64,000 nucleotides of DNA from Palsa-1033 sp963735455 (GTDB lineage: Bacteria; Chloroflexota; Limnocylindria; Limnocylindrales; CSP1-4). Of this stretch, positions 28,801 through 36,947 are shown piece by piece (the stretch's first letter is position 1; every line of letters begins with the position of its first letter). The notes beneath the pieces were generated by a model. It made no database searches. It saw only the letters and a list, made by a program, of their open reading frames with translations, and was not told where the DNA came from. The DNA is taken from assembly GCA_963735455.1 (NCBI GenBank), contig CAVTKZ010000002.1, positions 1,178,001 through 1,242,000 on the forward strand, read 5' to 3'. The position numbers and the translations under genes were made by a program.

Positions 28801-29233
28801 TCCAGTCCATCCACATCCCGAGGCGGATCGACTGCTCGGTCTGGCGGGCGGCGAAGGTCAGCACCCGCTGCTTGCACAGGCTGACGAACTCGGCGATCCC
28901 GTAGGCCTCGATGTCGTGCTTGTTGGCCAGGCCCAGGTCGCGCTCGACGTTGACCTCTACCCACAGGCCCTGGCAGTCGAACCCGTTCTGGTAGCGCTGA
29001 TCGTGGCCGAGCATGGCTCGAAAGCGCTGGAAGAGGTCCTTGTACGTCCGGCCCCAGGCGTGGTGGACGCCCATCGGGTTGTTGGCCGTGATCGGCCCGT
29101 CGAGGAAGCTCCAGCGCGGTCCCCCGGCGTTCTGGGCCCGCAGCCGCGCGAACGTCCGCCGATCACGCCAGCGGGCGAGCATCTCGTGCTCGGCGCCGAT
29201 CAGATCGGGCTTGGCGTTGACGGGTCGAAACAT
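25883..29233 (-). CDS. ileS: Isoleucyl-tRNA synthetase, divergent signature motifs
   Basis: A 1116-residue class I synthetase with the N-terminal MFRPVNAKPDLIGAEHEMLA, an editing (CP1) domain (LLVWTTTPWTLTSNVAAAVGP, HRVVPWSEVGEAEGTGIVH), WISKKRYWGLALP-like SKKRYWGLALPIYDCP, and an anticodon-binding domain plus a DUF5915-like C-terminus. The HIGH position reads MGVHHAWG and the KMSKS position reads MHKSAGN, as in a known subfamily rather than the E. coli type. The ATG at 29233 with GAGG four bases upstream is preferred to a TTG at 29272. The 97-bp divergent gap to the LCP gene is too short for a T-box leader. Confidence 0.93.
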   Translation of the reverse strand: MFRPVNAKPDLIGAEHEMLARWRDRRTFARLRAQNAGGPRWSFLDGPITANNPMGVHHAWGRTYKDLFQRFRAMLGHDQRYQNGFDCQGLWVEVNVERDLGLANKHDIEAYGIAEFVSLCKQRVLTFAARQTEQSIRLGMWMDWNDPDELRRLRDILASDPSTPVTVDGPAGPVTDSVEMLVGRLGMPDLGGSYFTFSNENNDLIWGFLAECHRRGWLYKGHDTMPWCTRCGTGMSQHEMTEGYRDRDDPGLTIKLPLVDRPGESLLVWTTTPWTLTSNVAAAVGPNLRYVQVRQGEAVYWLARGTLKSALDVAGHGAIEVLGELTGAELVGWRYEGPFDDLPAVRRAFAAADGRPAYEHRVVPWSEVGEAEGTGIVHIAPGCGAEDFALGKSLGLPVIAPLDEAGLYLEGFGSYTGRDVRDVTEPIVDHLRTHHRFYRLETITHRYPHCWRCGTPLVFRLVDEWYISMGEVYDRPLDELTPEEVDRSLRYQIMAVVRDIRWIPGFGYERELDWLLNMHDWMISKKRYWGLALPIYDCPACGRVEVIGGRDELHERAVEGWPAFEGHTPHRPYVDAVKIACPGCGAQVSRVPDVGNVWLDAGIVPFSTLHFREDPAYWADWFPVDFVTESFPGQFRNWFYAMLAMSTVLRREAPFRTIFGYATLLAEDGNPMHKSAGNAIEFDEAAERMGVDVMRWMYASARPDDNILFGWQAADEARRRLLILWNVYAFFVTYARLAGWSPGPTAGGRAGERPVLDRWILSRVAGLAAGVEERLADYDAHGATELVEATIDDLSTWYLRRSRRRFSRAGASADREAAFATLHAALVAVVRVMAPILPFLTDSIYDNLVASGDPAAPDSVHLTSWPSVELAGQRDEELEAAMATVRRAVDLVRTLRSTAGIKVRQPLARLWLALPGGALAHRAALLELLADEVNVKEVELIGDESTLVERRVKPLLPRIGRKYGDRIPAIMAAARAGQFEIGADGGVDLAGLHLAPDEVEILATPRPGTAVAHDEGLVVVIDTQLSPALLAEGDARELQRAIQDLRRGAELDLDARIEVWVDPLPDDLAPFLEAIRSDTLADQIVAGPAPDGPPRARVELATGSVELALRPTTGGR

Positions 29234-29330
29234 CGGACCTCGGTTGCTCGTCTGGAACCTCGCCCTCGCCAAACGCCGGCGGGCGATCCCCTGACGGCGG
29301 ACAAGTGGAGGTCCGAGTATCCTACCCGCG

Positions 29331-31112
29331 ATGCAGCCCCCGGAGGAAGCGCGAGCGCGCCCGCGCCAGCAGTCGGCCTTCGTGGCGGCCTTCCTGTCGC
29401 TCCTCTTTCCGGGCCTCGGACATGCCTACGCCCGGACCTGGACGCGGGCGATCGGCTTCGCCGCGCCACCCCTCCTGGTGCTCGCCCTGCTGTTCGGCGT
29501 CTTCGTGAAGATGGGCGCGATCAGCACCGCGATCATGATCGTGGCCAACCTCAGCCTGATCCTCGTCCTGAACGTCGTGGCCCTCGTCTACCGGGCGGTG
29601 GCCGCGATCGACGCCTACCGGGTGGTCACCTTCCTGAACGCCCAGGCCGAGGGCGACGGCCGGCTCGGCCGGCGTGCCGTCCGGCTCAACCCGCTGTCGC
29701 TGGCCGGCCTGGCCGCGGTCTGCCTGGTGATCGCCGGGACCCACGTCGTGGTCGCCCGCTACGGCGGCGCGGCCGAGGACGTCGTGGCCTGCATCCAGGA
29801 TCCCAACTGCGACACGCTGGCCGGCCAATCGCCCAACCCGAGCGACGTGCCGCTGAGCACCGACTCCCCCACCCCGACCCTGTCCCTGCCGCCCGTCGGC
29901 ACGCCCCTCGCCTCGACCGCGACGGTCGCCCCCTGGAACCACACCGACCGGCTCAACATCCTGCTCCTGGGGGTCGACCAGCGGCAGGGCGACGCGACGT
30001 TCAACACCGACACGATGATCGTCGTGTCGATCGACCCGGTAACCAAGAACGTGGCCCTCTTCAGCCTGCCCCGGGACACGGTCGACGTGCCCCTGCCGGC
30101 GTCCGCCCACTCCGTCTTCGGCTCGGTCTACGCGGGCAAGATCAACAGCCTCTGGACGAACGCCCGGAACCGGCCCGACGCCTTCCCCGGGACGGGCAAC
30201 GCGCGCGGCTATAACGCGATGAAGGAAGCCCTGGGGACGCTCTACGAGCTCAACATCCAGTACTACGTGATGGTCAACTTCCAGGGCTTCCAGCAGGTCG
30301 TCGACACCCTCGGCGGGGTGACGATCGACGTCCAGAACCCGGTCGTCGACGACCGCTACCCGGCCGACAACGGGACCGACCTGCGGGTCTACATCCCGGC
30401 CGGCGTCCAGCACATGACCGGCGCCCAGGCGCTCGTCTACGCCCGCTCGCGCCACGGCTCGTCCGACTTCGACCGGGCCTCCCGCCAGCAGCGGGTGATC
30501 CTCTCGATCCGCCAGCAGACGAGCCCCCAGACGGTCCTCGACAACCTCCAGCCGCTGCTCGACGCCCTGAAGTCGTCGTTCAAGACCGACATCCCGCTCG
30601 ACCAGCTGCCGGCCCTGATCCAGCTCTCCAGCCAGATCAACACGGCCAACATCCGGTCCTACGTCTTCTCGCCGCCGCGCTTCGAGACCCAGAACTACCC
30701 GATCAGCACGAACCTCTTCCCGAACGTGGCGCTGATCCGGAGCACGGTCGCCAACGCGTTCAAGATCGACCCGGCCCTCGAAGCGCTGCGCGACGCCGTC
30801 TCGGCCGAGGACGGCACGATCTGGGTGGTCAACGGCTCGGGCAAGAGCGGCCAGGCCAACACCCTGGTGGCCTTCCTGGAGTACGAGGGCCTGACCGCCG
30901 TGGCCCAGACCCAGCGCCCGCCGACGATCCCGGCCAACACCGTGATCAAGGTCTACAACGGCCGGGAGGACGCCCTGCCCTCAACGGTGGCCCTGCTCGA
31001 GAAAGTCTTCGGGGTGAAAGCCCAGCTGGTCAACGACCCGAGCGTGACCGTCGACATCATCGTCACGACCGGCAAGGCGACCAAGACCCTGACCCCGCCG
31101 CCGGGGCCCTGA
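29331..31112 (+). CDS. LytR-CpsA-Psr family cell-wall glycopolymer transferase
   Basis: LCP proteins attach wall polymers to peptidoglycan. The 593-residue product has a cytoplasmic N-terminus, several N-terminal membrane helices (about residues 18-165) and a Thr/Pro-rich linker. The LCP domain follows (NILLLGVDQRQG, TDTMIVVSID, FSLPRDTVDV, YARSRHGSSDFDRASRQQRVI), and then a C-terminal LytR_C domain (IWVVNGSGKSGQAN ... VIKVYNGRED). It diverges from ileS across a 97-bp gap that contains a TATCCT-like -10 element at about 29318. Confidence 0.92.
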   Translation: MQPPEEARARPRQQSAFVAAFLSLLFPGLGHAYARTWTRAIGFAAPPLLVLALLFGVFVKMGAISTAIMIVANLSLILVLNVVALVYRAVAAIDAYRVVTFLNAQAEGDGRLGRRAVRLNPLSLAGLAAVCLVIAGTHVVVARYGGAAEDVVACIQDPNCDTLAGQSPNPSDVPLSTDSPTPTLSLPPVGTPLASTATVAPWNHTDRLNILLLGVDQRQGDATFNTDTMIVVSIDPVTKNVALFSLPRDTVDVPLPASAHSVFGSVYAGKINSLWTNARNRPDAFPGTGNARGYNAMKEALGTLYELNIQYYVMVNFQGFQQVVDTLGGVTIDVQNPVVDDRYPADNGTDLRVYIPAGVQHMTGAQALVYARSRHGSSDFDRASRQQRVILSIRQQTSPQTVLDNLQPLLDALKSSFKTDIPLDQLPALIQLSSQINTANIRSYVFSPPRFETQNYPISTNLFPNVALIRSTVANAFKIDPALEALRDAVSAEDGTIWVVNGSGKSGQANTLVAFLEYEGLTAVAQTQRPPTIPANTVIKVYNGREDALPSTVALLEKVFGVKAQLVNDPSVTVDIIVTTGKATKTLTPPPGP

Positions 31113-31115
31113 TCG

Positions 31116-31130
31116 AGGCCGGGCCGGCCT
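31116..31130. terminator. Small palindrome between convergent LCP gene and ilvE
   Basis: AGGCC-GGGCC-GGCCT forms a short stem-loop just after the LCP stop and overlapping the ilvE stop codon. Its position between convergent genes fits a weak bidirectional terminator; there is no T-run. Confidence 0.3.
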
Positions 31131-32130
31131 AGCCGATCGGGGTCAGCCAGTGGCGGTACTCGGGCAGCCGGCCGCGAACGGCGTCGAAGTAGCGCTCGGA
31201 GATCGCCCGGCCGATCGGGCCCACGGCGCCCGAGCCGACCGCCCGGTGGTCGACCTCGATGACCGGCGAGACCTGGACGCCCGTGCCGCACAGGAAGATC
31301 TCGTCGGCGATGTACAGCTCGGAGCGGTCGATCGAGCGGACCTCGACCGGCAGGCCCTCGGCCTGGCACAGCTCGATCATCGCCTGGCGGGTGATCCCCT
31401 CCAGGATGTCGTCGTAGACCGGCGGAGTGAGGACCACCCCGTCGCGGACCACGAACAGGTTGGCCGCCGACGCCTCCGAGGCATGGCCGCTGGCGGTCAG
31501 CACGATCGCCTCGTCGAAGCCGTTGAGCTCGGCCTCCGACTTCTGGAAGGCCATGTTCACGTAGCCTCCGGTGATCTTGCTCCGGGCCGGCAGGGCCTCG
31601 TCGGCGTTGCGCCGCCAGGACGAGCTCATCACCCGGACGCCCTTCTCGGTGTCGATGTAGTTGCCGAAGGGCAGGGCGACGACGACCAGGTCATGGTCGA
31701 GGTGGTGGAGGCGGACGCCGATCGCCCGGGTCGACTTGTAGAACGACGGCCGGATGTAGGCGTCCTCGCGGAAGCCGTTCCGGCGAACGACCTCGGTGAT
31801 GATCCCGACCAGCTCGTCGACCGCCGGCGCGGGCTCCATCATCATGATCCGGCACGAGTTCCGGATGCGCTCGACGTGCTCGCGCAGGAAGAGTCCGTAG
31901 AGCTGGCCCTGGTCCGCATTCCAGTACGCCCGGATCCCCTCGAAGACCGCGGTCCCGTACATGAAGGCATGGGTCATGACGCTGACCTTCGCGTCGCGCA
32001 TCGGGACGTAGCCACCCTCGAAGTAGCAGATCAGGGCATCGAGGTCGACCGCTTCGCGGCCTGCCGGGGCGGTCCGCACCGCGGCCGCTCCGGCGGGCCG
32101 GCGGGTCTGGCTGGGCTTGTCGGTCAGCAT
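31129..32130 (-). CDS. ilvE: Branched-chain amino acid aminotransferase
   Basis: A PLP fold-type IV enzyme that transaminates Leu, Ile and Val. Motifs in the 333-residue product are THAFMYGTAVFEGIRAY, EHVERIRNSCRI, the PLP lysine in SKITGGYVNMAFQK, SEASAANLFVV and the C-terminal EIFLCGTGVQVSPV. The ATG at 32130 with GGAG seven bases upstream is chosen; the upstream open frame is antisense shadow. The first 25 residues are a basic linker outside the fold. It appears to be monocistronic. Confidence 0.93.
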   Translation of the reverse strand: MLTDKPSQTRRPAGAAAVRTAPAGREAVDLDALICYFEGGYVPMRDAKVSVMTHAFMYGTAVFEGIRAYWNADQGQLYGLFLREHVERIRNSCRIMMMEPAPAVDELVGIITEVVRRNGFREDAYIRPSFYKSTRAIGVRLHHLDHDLVVVALPFGNYIDTEKGVRVMSSSWRRNADEALPARSKITGGYVNMAFQKSEAELNGFDEAIVLTASGHASEASAANLFVVRDGVVLTPPVYDDILEGITRQAMIELCQAEGLPVEVRSIDRSELYIADEIFLCGTGVQVSPVIEVDHRAVGSGAVGPIGRAISERYFDAVRGRLPEYRHWLTPIG

Positions 32131-32216
32131 CGGAACGGCTCCTGTCCTTGGCAGCGCGAGCGCGGAACGCGAAGGCTTCGAGGCCGCATCATACCAGCGG
32201 CCCGGGGCCTCCTCGG

Positions 32217-33264
32217 TCAGGCGCCGATCGCCCCCGACAGGCTGGCCACGACCAGGCCGAGCTGGGCGAGGTACAGGACGCCGCCCAGGAGCAGCCGCCG
32301 GCCGGGCAGCCGGCCGGTCCTGACCAGGGGCAGGAAGATCAGGGCCGTCGAGGCGAGGGCAACGCCGGCCGAGGCAAAGGCGACCCACGAGCCGCCGCCG
32401 ATCGACCACTCGCCCGACGCGAAGACGAGCGCGATCGAGGTCGGGATCGCGGCCTGGAAGACCATCGCCCCGGTGATGTTGCCGAGGGCCAGGGTGTCCT
32501 TCCCGCGCCGGATCCAAATCACACTGTTGAGCTTCTCGGGCAGCTCGGTGGCGATCGGCGCGATCACCAGGCTGAGCAGGGTCTCATCCAGGCCGACCGA
32601 GCGGGCCAGGCTCTCGACCGCGCCGACGAAGACGACCGCCCCGCCGACGATCGCGACCAGGGCGACGAGCAGCTGCACGACCACGATCCGGAGCCGGGGC
32701 CGGCCACTTCTGGCGCCCGGGTCGAGGCGACCCAGCCGGAGCGGCGCCAGGTCGGCGGCTGGCTCGCCCGCGTCGGCCTGCAGGTGGCCTCGGACGTACC
32801 AGCCGTAGGCCCCGATCAGGATCAGCGCCGCCAGCCAGCGCGGCGGAGCCAGGTCGGCGGGCAGGAACGCGATCACGATCGCGAAGCCGTAGGTCAGCCC
32901 GAAGACGCGCAGGTCGTGGCCCAGGACGGCTGGATTGAGCGAGAGCTCGGCGGCCCCTCGGTCGCCCCGGGCGCGGACCACGACGGCCAGCCCGGTCACG
33001 AACATGGCCAGGGTCGCCAGCATGAACGGCGCCCCCAGGATCGCCCCGATGCCGACCGCGTCGGACTGCGAGCCGGCGCCGAAGACGATCGCGACGAGCG
33101 GGATCATCGTCTCCGGGCAGCGCCGTCCCGACGGCCGCCAGGACCGAGCCGACCGCGCCTTCGGCCAGTCCCAGGAGATGGCCGAACCACTCGACGGCGT
33201 TGGTGAACAGCTCGGCGCCGAGCAGGATGACGACGAACGCGCCGAACAGCAGGACCAGGGTCAT
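32217..33264 (-). pseudogene. Sodium/calcium antiporter (CaCA family), one frameshift
   Basis: The first 50 residues (ATG at 33264; LLFGAFVVILLGAELFTNAVEWFG, AVGTALP) are in one frame. The remaining 296 (ETMIPLVAIVFGAGSQSDAVGIGAILGAP and, in the second half, APIATELPEKLNSVIWIRRGKDTLALGNITGAMVFQ) are in another. Together they give the two alpha-repeats of a cation:Ca2+ antiporter with about ten helices. The break is one extra G/C in CTGCCCGGAG at about 33113-33114; removing it restores GTALPETMIP. A homopolymer-type error is very likely, so the gene may be functional in the organism. Confidence 0.85.
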
Positions 33265-33302
33265 CGGCCGGTCACCGAGCGCTCAGGCCCGGTTCCGCCG
33301 GG

Positions 33303-33575
33303 TCAGGGTCGGAGGTGCTGCGGGGCGTACGGCAGGAGGGCCACGTGGCGGGCCCGCTTGAGGGCGACCGACAGCTCACGCTGATGGCCGGCACAGGTGC
33401 CGGTCTTGCGCCGCGGCTCGATCTTGGCCCGCTCGGACAGGTAGCGCCGGAGGCGGTTGACCTCCTTGTAGTCGATCAGGACCGTCTTGTCGGCGCAGAA
33501 CGCGCACACCTTGCGCCGGCGGCGGTCCCGGTAGTAGTCGTCACGCTTCTTCGATTTGCTCTGGATCGGGGGCAT
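33303..33575 (-). CDS. rpsR: 30S ribosomal protein S18
   Basis: The 90-residue product has the typical core IDYKEVNRLRRYLSERAKIEPRRKTG and a cysteine motif KVCAFCADK with a further C in TGTCAGHQ, so it is the zinc-type S18. It is the third gene of rpsF-ssb-rpsR. rplI, often next, is absent; an antiporter gene follows instead. Confidence 0.97.
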   Translation of the reverse strand: MPPIQSKSKKRDDYYRDRRRRKVCAFCADKTVLIDYKEVNRLRRYLSERAKIEPRRKTGTCAGHQRELSVALKRARHVALLPYAPQHLRP

Positions 33576-33591
33576 CGGTGGTCAGCTCTCC

Positions 33592-34059
33592 CTAGAACGG
33601 CAGGTCGTCGAAATTGCTCTCATCGAGCTTGTCGCCGGCCGGCTCGTCGGTTCGGGCCGGTCGGGTCGGCCGGTTGGCGCCGGCCGGCGCCGACCCCGTC
33701 ACCGGGCCCGGATCGCCGTCCTCGTCGCGGCTCCGCCGCTCGAGGTTGGTGACCTGGTTGGCGACCAGCTCGGTGGTGTAGCGCTTCTGGCCTTCCTTGT
33801 CTTCCCACTGGCGGGTCTGCAGGCGGCCTTCGATATAGACCTTGTTGCCCTTGCGCAGGTACTCGGCGGCCCGCTCGGCCTGCTGGCCCCAGACGACCAC
33901 CCGGAACCACTCCGTCTCTTCCTGCCACTCGCCGTTCTGGCCCTTGTAGTTGCGGTTGACGGCCACGGTGAACTGGGTGACGGCCTGGCCGCCGGGGGTA
34001 TAGCGCATCTCGGGATCGCGCCCGAGATTGCCGATGATCATGGCCTTGTTGAGCGACAC
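33592..34059 (-). CDS. ssb: Single-stranded DNA-binding protein
   Basis: The OB-fold spans about residues 1-110 (NKAMIIGNLGRDPEMRYTPGG, WFRVVVWGQQAERAAEYLRKG). It is followed by a short acidic/Pro linker and the conserved partner-binding tail ending DDLPF. At 155 residues it is of ordinary length, in the rpsF-ssb-rpsR operon. Confidence 0.97.
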   Translation of the reverse strand: MSLNKAMIIGNLGRDPEMRYTPGGQAVTQFTVAVNRNYKGQNGEWQEETEWFRVVVWGQQAERAAEYLRKGNKVYIEGRLQTRQWEDKEGQKRYTTELVANQVTNLERRSRDEDGDPGPVTGSAPAGANRPTRPARTDEPAGDKLDESNFDDLPF

Positions 34060-34078
34060 GACGTGGTCCTCCGACTGC

Positions 34079-34516
34079 TCAGTCGATCGCGGCGGGAGCG
34101 GCTTCGCTCTCGGATTCGTCGATCAGCTCGCCCCGCGGCTCGTCGTACTCCTCGTCCTCGCCGGGCGGCAGGCGATCCTCGTCGTCGCCCAGGGCGTCGG
34201 CCGAATCCGACTGGCGGGAGGCCTTGATCGGCCGCTCGACCCGGGTCACCAGGTGGCGCAGGAGCTCCTCGGTGATCAACAGGCTGCGCTCGAGCTCGAC
34301 GATCGAATCGGCGGGCGCCTCGAAATGGATGATGTGATACGAGCCCTCCCGGTGGCGATCGATCGGGTAGGCCAGCCGCCGGCGGCCCCATGGCGCGACC
34401 TTGACGATCTGGCCGCCGGCCGTGGTCAGCTGGCGGGTGATCCGGTCGATCAGGGCCTGGCTCTTGTCGTCGGCCAGATCCGGCCGGAGGACGAGCATCA
34501 GTTCGTATCGGCGCAC
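34079..34516 (-). CDS. rpsF: 30S ribosomal protein S6
   Basis: The product starts MRRYELMLVLRPDLADDKSQALID, the standard S6 N-terminus, and contains GRRRLAYPIDRHREGSYHIIHFEA. The 145-residue protein has an extended acidic tail of about 45 residues (DDEDRLPPGEDEEYDEPRGE), longer than most S6. First gene of the operon; it diverges from the REC-CpaE gene across 177 bp. Confidence 0.96.
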   Translation of the reverse strand: MRRYELMLVLRPDLADDKSQALIDRITRQLTTAGGQIVKVAPWGRRRLAYPIDRHREGSYHIIHFEAPADSIVELERSLLITEELLRHLVTRVERPIKASRQSDSADALGDDEDRLPPGEDEEYDEPRGELIDESESEAAPAAID

Positions 34517-34693
34517 GCGCGCATGACTCCTTCCTGTGGGGATGCCCGCGCTGGGCCGGCCGTGCCGGGGCGGAGCCGAAAGGACAAGGACGCCAGTCTA
34601 GCATGGGGTCTGCTCGGGGTCCCCCGGGCTGATCGGCCAGGCGCCCGTTGTATCCTGATCGCCGAGTCTGTGCCGCCCACGCCGGGAGAACCT

Positions 34694-35917
34694 GTGCCCG
34701 CCAACTCCATCCTGCTCCTCGATCGCGACCCCGCCAGCAGCGAGCTGATCCAGCGTGTCCTGTCGGTCGGCGGGACGACCGTCACGGTACTCGACGATGC
34801 CGCGGCGGTGATCGCCGCCGCGCCGGACCACACCATGGTGATCATCGACGTCACCGGGCCGGCCACGAACGCGGCCGACGTCTGTCGTGAGCTGCGCTCG
34901 CGAATCGCCCTGGCTGCGATCCCGGTCCTGTGCATCTGCCAGTCAGACGACGTCGAGGAGCGGATTCGCTTCCTGGAGGCCGGCGCGGACGACGTGATCG
35001 CCAAGCCATTCGACGGGCGCGAGCTCGAGGCCCGGGTCGAGGCGCTCGGCGTGCGCTTCACGACCTCGCGCGATCTTGCCCCGCTCGTGTCGACCGAGAC
35101 GACGGTCAGCCGGCCGCGGACGCTCGTGGCGGTCTACAGCCCCAAGGGCGGCACCGGCACGACGACGATCGCCACGAACGTGGCCACGGTGATGGCCGAG
35201 CGCCGGCCGGGCCGGGTCGCGATCATCGACCTCGACCTCCAGTTCGGGCAGGTCGCCACCCACCTCAACGTCCGGCCCCGGCAGACAGTGGCCGACCTGG
35301 CCCGCGACGACCAGTCGCGGCGGGACACCGAGCTCGTTCGGGCGTATGCCTCGCAGACCGGCTACGGCCTGGCCGTCTTTGCCGCGCCGAGCTCACCAGA
35401 GCTGGCCGAGACCGTCTCGGTCAGCCACATCGAGGAGCTCCTGACCAGCGTCTGCGCCGCCTACGAGTACGTCGTCGTCGATGCCGGCTCGTACCTCGAC
35501 GAGCGGAGCATGACCGTCCTCGACCGGGCCGAAGGCGTGGTCATCCCGATCTACCCCGAGATCGCGGCGCTCAAGGCCGCGCACCTGTTGATCGACTACT
35601 TCAACGAGACCGGCTCGATCGTGGCCAAGACCTCGTTCATCCTGAACAACATGTTCGTCCGCGAGATCCTCAAGCTGCGCGATGTCGAGAACGGCCTGGG
35701 GGCGCGGATCGCGCTCGACCTGCCCTACGACCCCTTCCTCTACCAGAAGGCCGTCAACGAGGGCATCCCGCTCGTCCGGGGAGCCGCCCGGACGCTGATT
35801 GCCGAGCGCTTTGCCCAGATCGCCTCGCTGGCGTTCGCCAGCCACGGCGGGCCGACCCTGGTCGCCCAGGGGGGCACCGATGGCCGCCAGAGCGGGCGCT
35901 TCGGCCGCCGACGCTGA
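34694..35917 (+). CDS. Response-regulator-like receiver fused to CpaE/MinD ATPase
   Basis: The 407-residue product has an N-terminal receiver-like domain (residues 5-120: ILLLDRDPASSELIQRVLS, VIIDVTGP, GADDVIAKPFDGRELEARVEAL). A deviant-Walker ATPase domain of the CpaE/MinD class follows (YSPKGGTGTTTIATNVA, AIIDLDLQFGQVATHL, VVDAGSYLDERSM). CpaE proteins position type IV / Tad pilus machinery at the pole. No tad/cpa genes adjoin it here. The GTG at 34694 is used with GGGAG upstream. Whether the receiver can be phosphorylated is unclear. Confidence 0.88.
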   Translation: MPANSILLLDRDPASSELIQRVLSVGGTTVTVLDDAAAVIAAAPDHTMVIIDVTGPATNAADVCRELRSRIALAAIPVLCICQSDDVEERIRFLEAGADDVIAKPFDGRELEARVEALGVRFTTSRDLAPLVSTETTVSRPRTLVAVYSPKGGTGTTTIATNVATVMAERRPGRVAIIDLDLQFGQVATHLNVRPRQTVADLARDDQSRRDTELVRAYASQTGYGLAVFAAPSSPELAETVSVSHIEELLTSVCAAYEYVVVDAGSYLDERSMTVLDRAEGVVIPIYPEIAALKAAHLLIDYFNETGSIVAKTSFILNNMFVREILKLRDVENGLGARIALDLPYDPFLYQKAVNEGIPLVRGAARTLIAERFAQIASLAFASHGGPTLVAQGGTDGRQSGRFGRRR

Positions 35918-35929
35918 ACCGCGGCCCGA

Positions 35930-36931
35930 TCAGGCGGTTGGCGCCGGTCCCGTCCGAATCGGCCGGCGACCCGCGAACCAGGCCCGTAGCTCCGGCGCCA
36001 CGAGCCGGCGGACGATGTCGACCAGGATGATCTCGGGCGGCAGGCGCAGGATCGGGACCGCCAGGAAGAAGGCCAGCAGCGGCGACATGACCGGCAGGGC
36101 CATCGTCGAGTAGTGGAGCTGGCTGGCCGGCCAGGCGGCCGGCACGGCCAGCCAGCCCGCCGCCGCTCGATCGCGCAGGGCCAGCAGGATCAAGGCGACG
36201 ACCGTGACCGCCAGCAGCTCCGGGAAATAGAACGCCGAGAAGCCCTGGATCGACTCGTACTCCAGCCGATCCGAGATCGAGCCGAACTGGGCGATGTAGT
36301 TGAGCCACAGCGCCGGCGCGACCAGGATCGTCAGCCCGTTGAGGCCGACCGCCAGGGCGATCGTCCGCCAGCGACCCTGGCCGAAGAGGGGGATGAAGGC
36401 GTAGACCTTGAGGGCCGTGGCGATCGCCGCCAACCAGCCCCGATCGGCGAGCAGCAGGGCCAGCACGATCAGCTGGGGATTGGCCGAGAAGAGCGCCTCG
36501 CTGATCGGCGGAAAGAGCAGCCACCAGATCGGCAGGCTGAGGCGGCGCAGGGTCCAGGCGGCCGCGGCCCAGGTCAGGCCCAGCCAGGCGGCCGTGAAGA
36601 CGTCCTCGCTGAGCAGGCCCGCCGGGGCCAGGATGACGGTCGTGACCGGCGACCCGGCGTAGTGATAGGCGCTCCCAGCGACGGTCACCGCGGCGTCCCA
36701 GGGATTGCCGCCGTGGAGCCAGGCGAGCACTCCGCGGTAGTAGATCCGGGCGTCGATCCCGAACGGGAAATCGTGCCCGACGAAGTACGAGATCCGCTGA
36801 TAGCTCTGCCAGGCGAACCAGGCCAGCAGGATCGGCGGCCAGGCCCAGCGCAGCCCGACGGCCAGCTGGGCCCGGGCCGGATGGTCCAGGATCCGGGCCG
36901 CGAGCGAGCGCTGCTCCTCGCCCCGGGTCAC
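35930..36931 (-). CDS. Polytopic membrane protein, GT87/DUF2029-like
   Basis: A 333-residue protein with about nine hydrophobic segments and a conserved acidic loop IDARIYYRGVLAWLHGGNPWD after the first helix. This resembles the GT87/DUF2029 family of polyprenol-phosphate-mannose-dependent transferases. Further family-like features are SALFSANPQLIVLALLLADRG-type and LKVYAFIPLFGQGRW segments. The acceptor is unknown. It is convergent with the REC-CpaE gene (12 bp between stops) and just upstream of a lipoprotein gene. Confidence 0.7.
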   Translation of the reverse strand: MTRGEEQRSLAARILDHPARAQLAVGLRWAWPPILLAWFAWQSYQRISYFVGHDFPFGIDARIYYRGVLAWLHGGNPWDAAVTVAGSAYHYAGSPVTTVILAPAGLLSEDVFTAAWLGLTWAAAAWTLRRLSLPIWWLLFPPISEALFSANPQLIVLALLLADRGWLAAIATALKVYAFIPLFGQGRWRTIALAVGLNGLTILVAPALWLNYIAQFGSISDRLEYESIQGFSAFYFPELLAVTVVALILLALRDRAAAGWLAVPAAWPASQLHYSTMALPVMSPLLAFFLAVPILRLPPEIILVDIVRRLVAPELRAWFAGRRPIRTGPAPTA

Positions 36932-36947
36932 GGGCGCCGGCCGGAGG

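Noticed and set aside
29234..29330. T-box riboswitch in front of ileS
   Set aside because: The gap to the divergent LCP gene is only 97 bp and shows no T-box AGGGUGGNACCGCG-like element.
31129..32517. Long N-terminal extension of ilvE to 462 residues
   Set aside because: The extra 129 residues are antisense shadow of the antiporter region; the ATG at 32130 has a proper ribosome-binding site.
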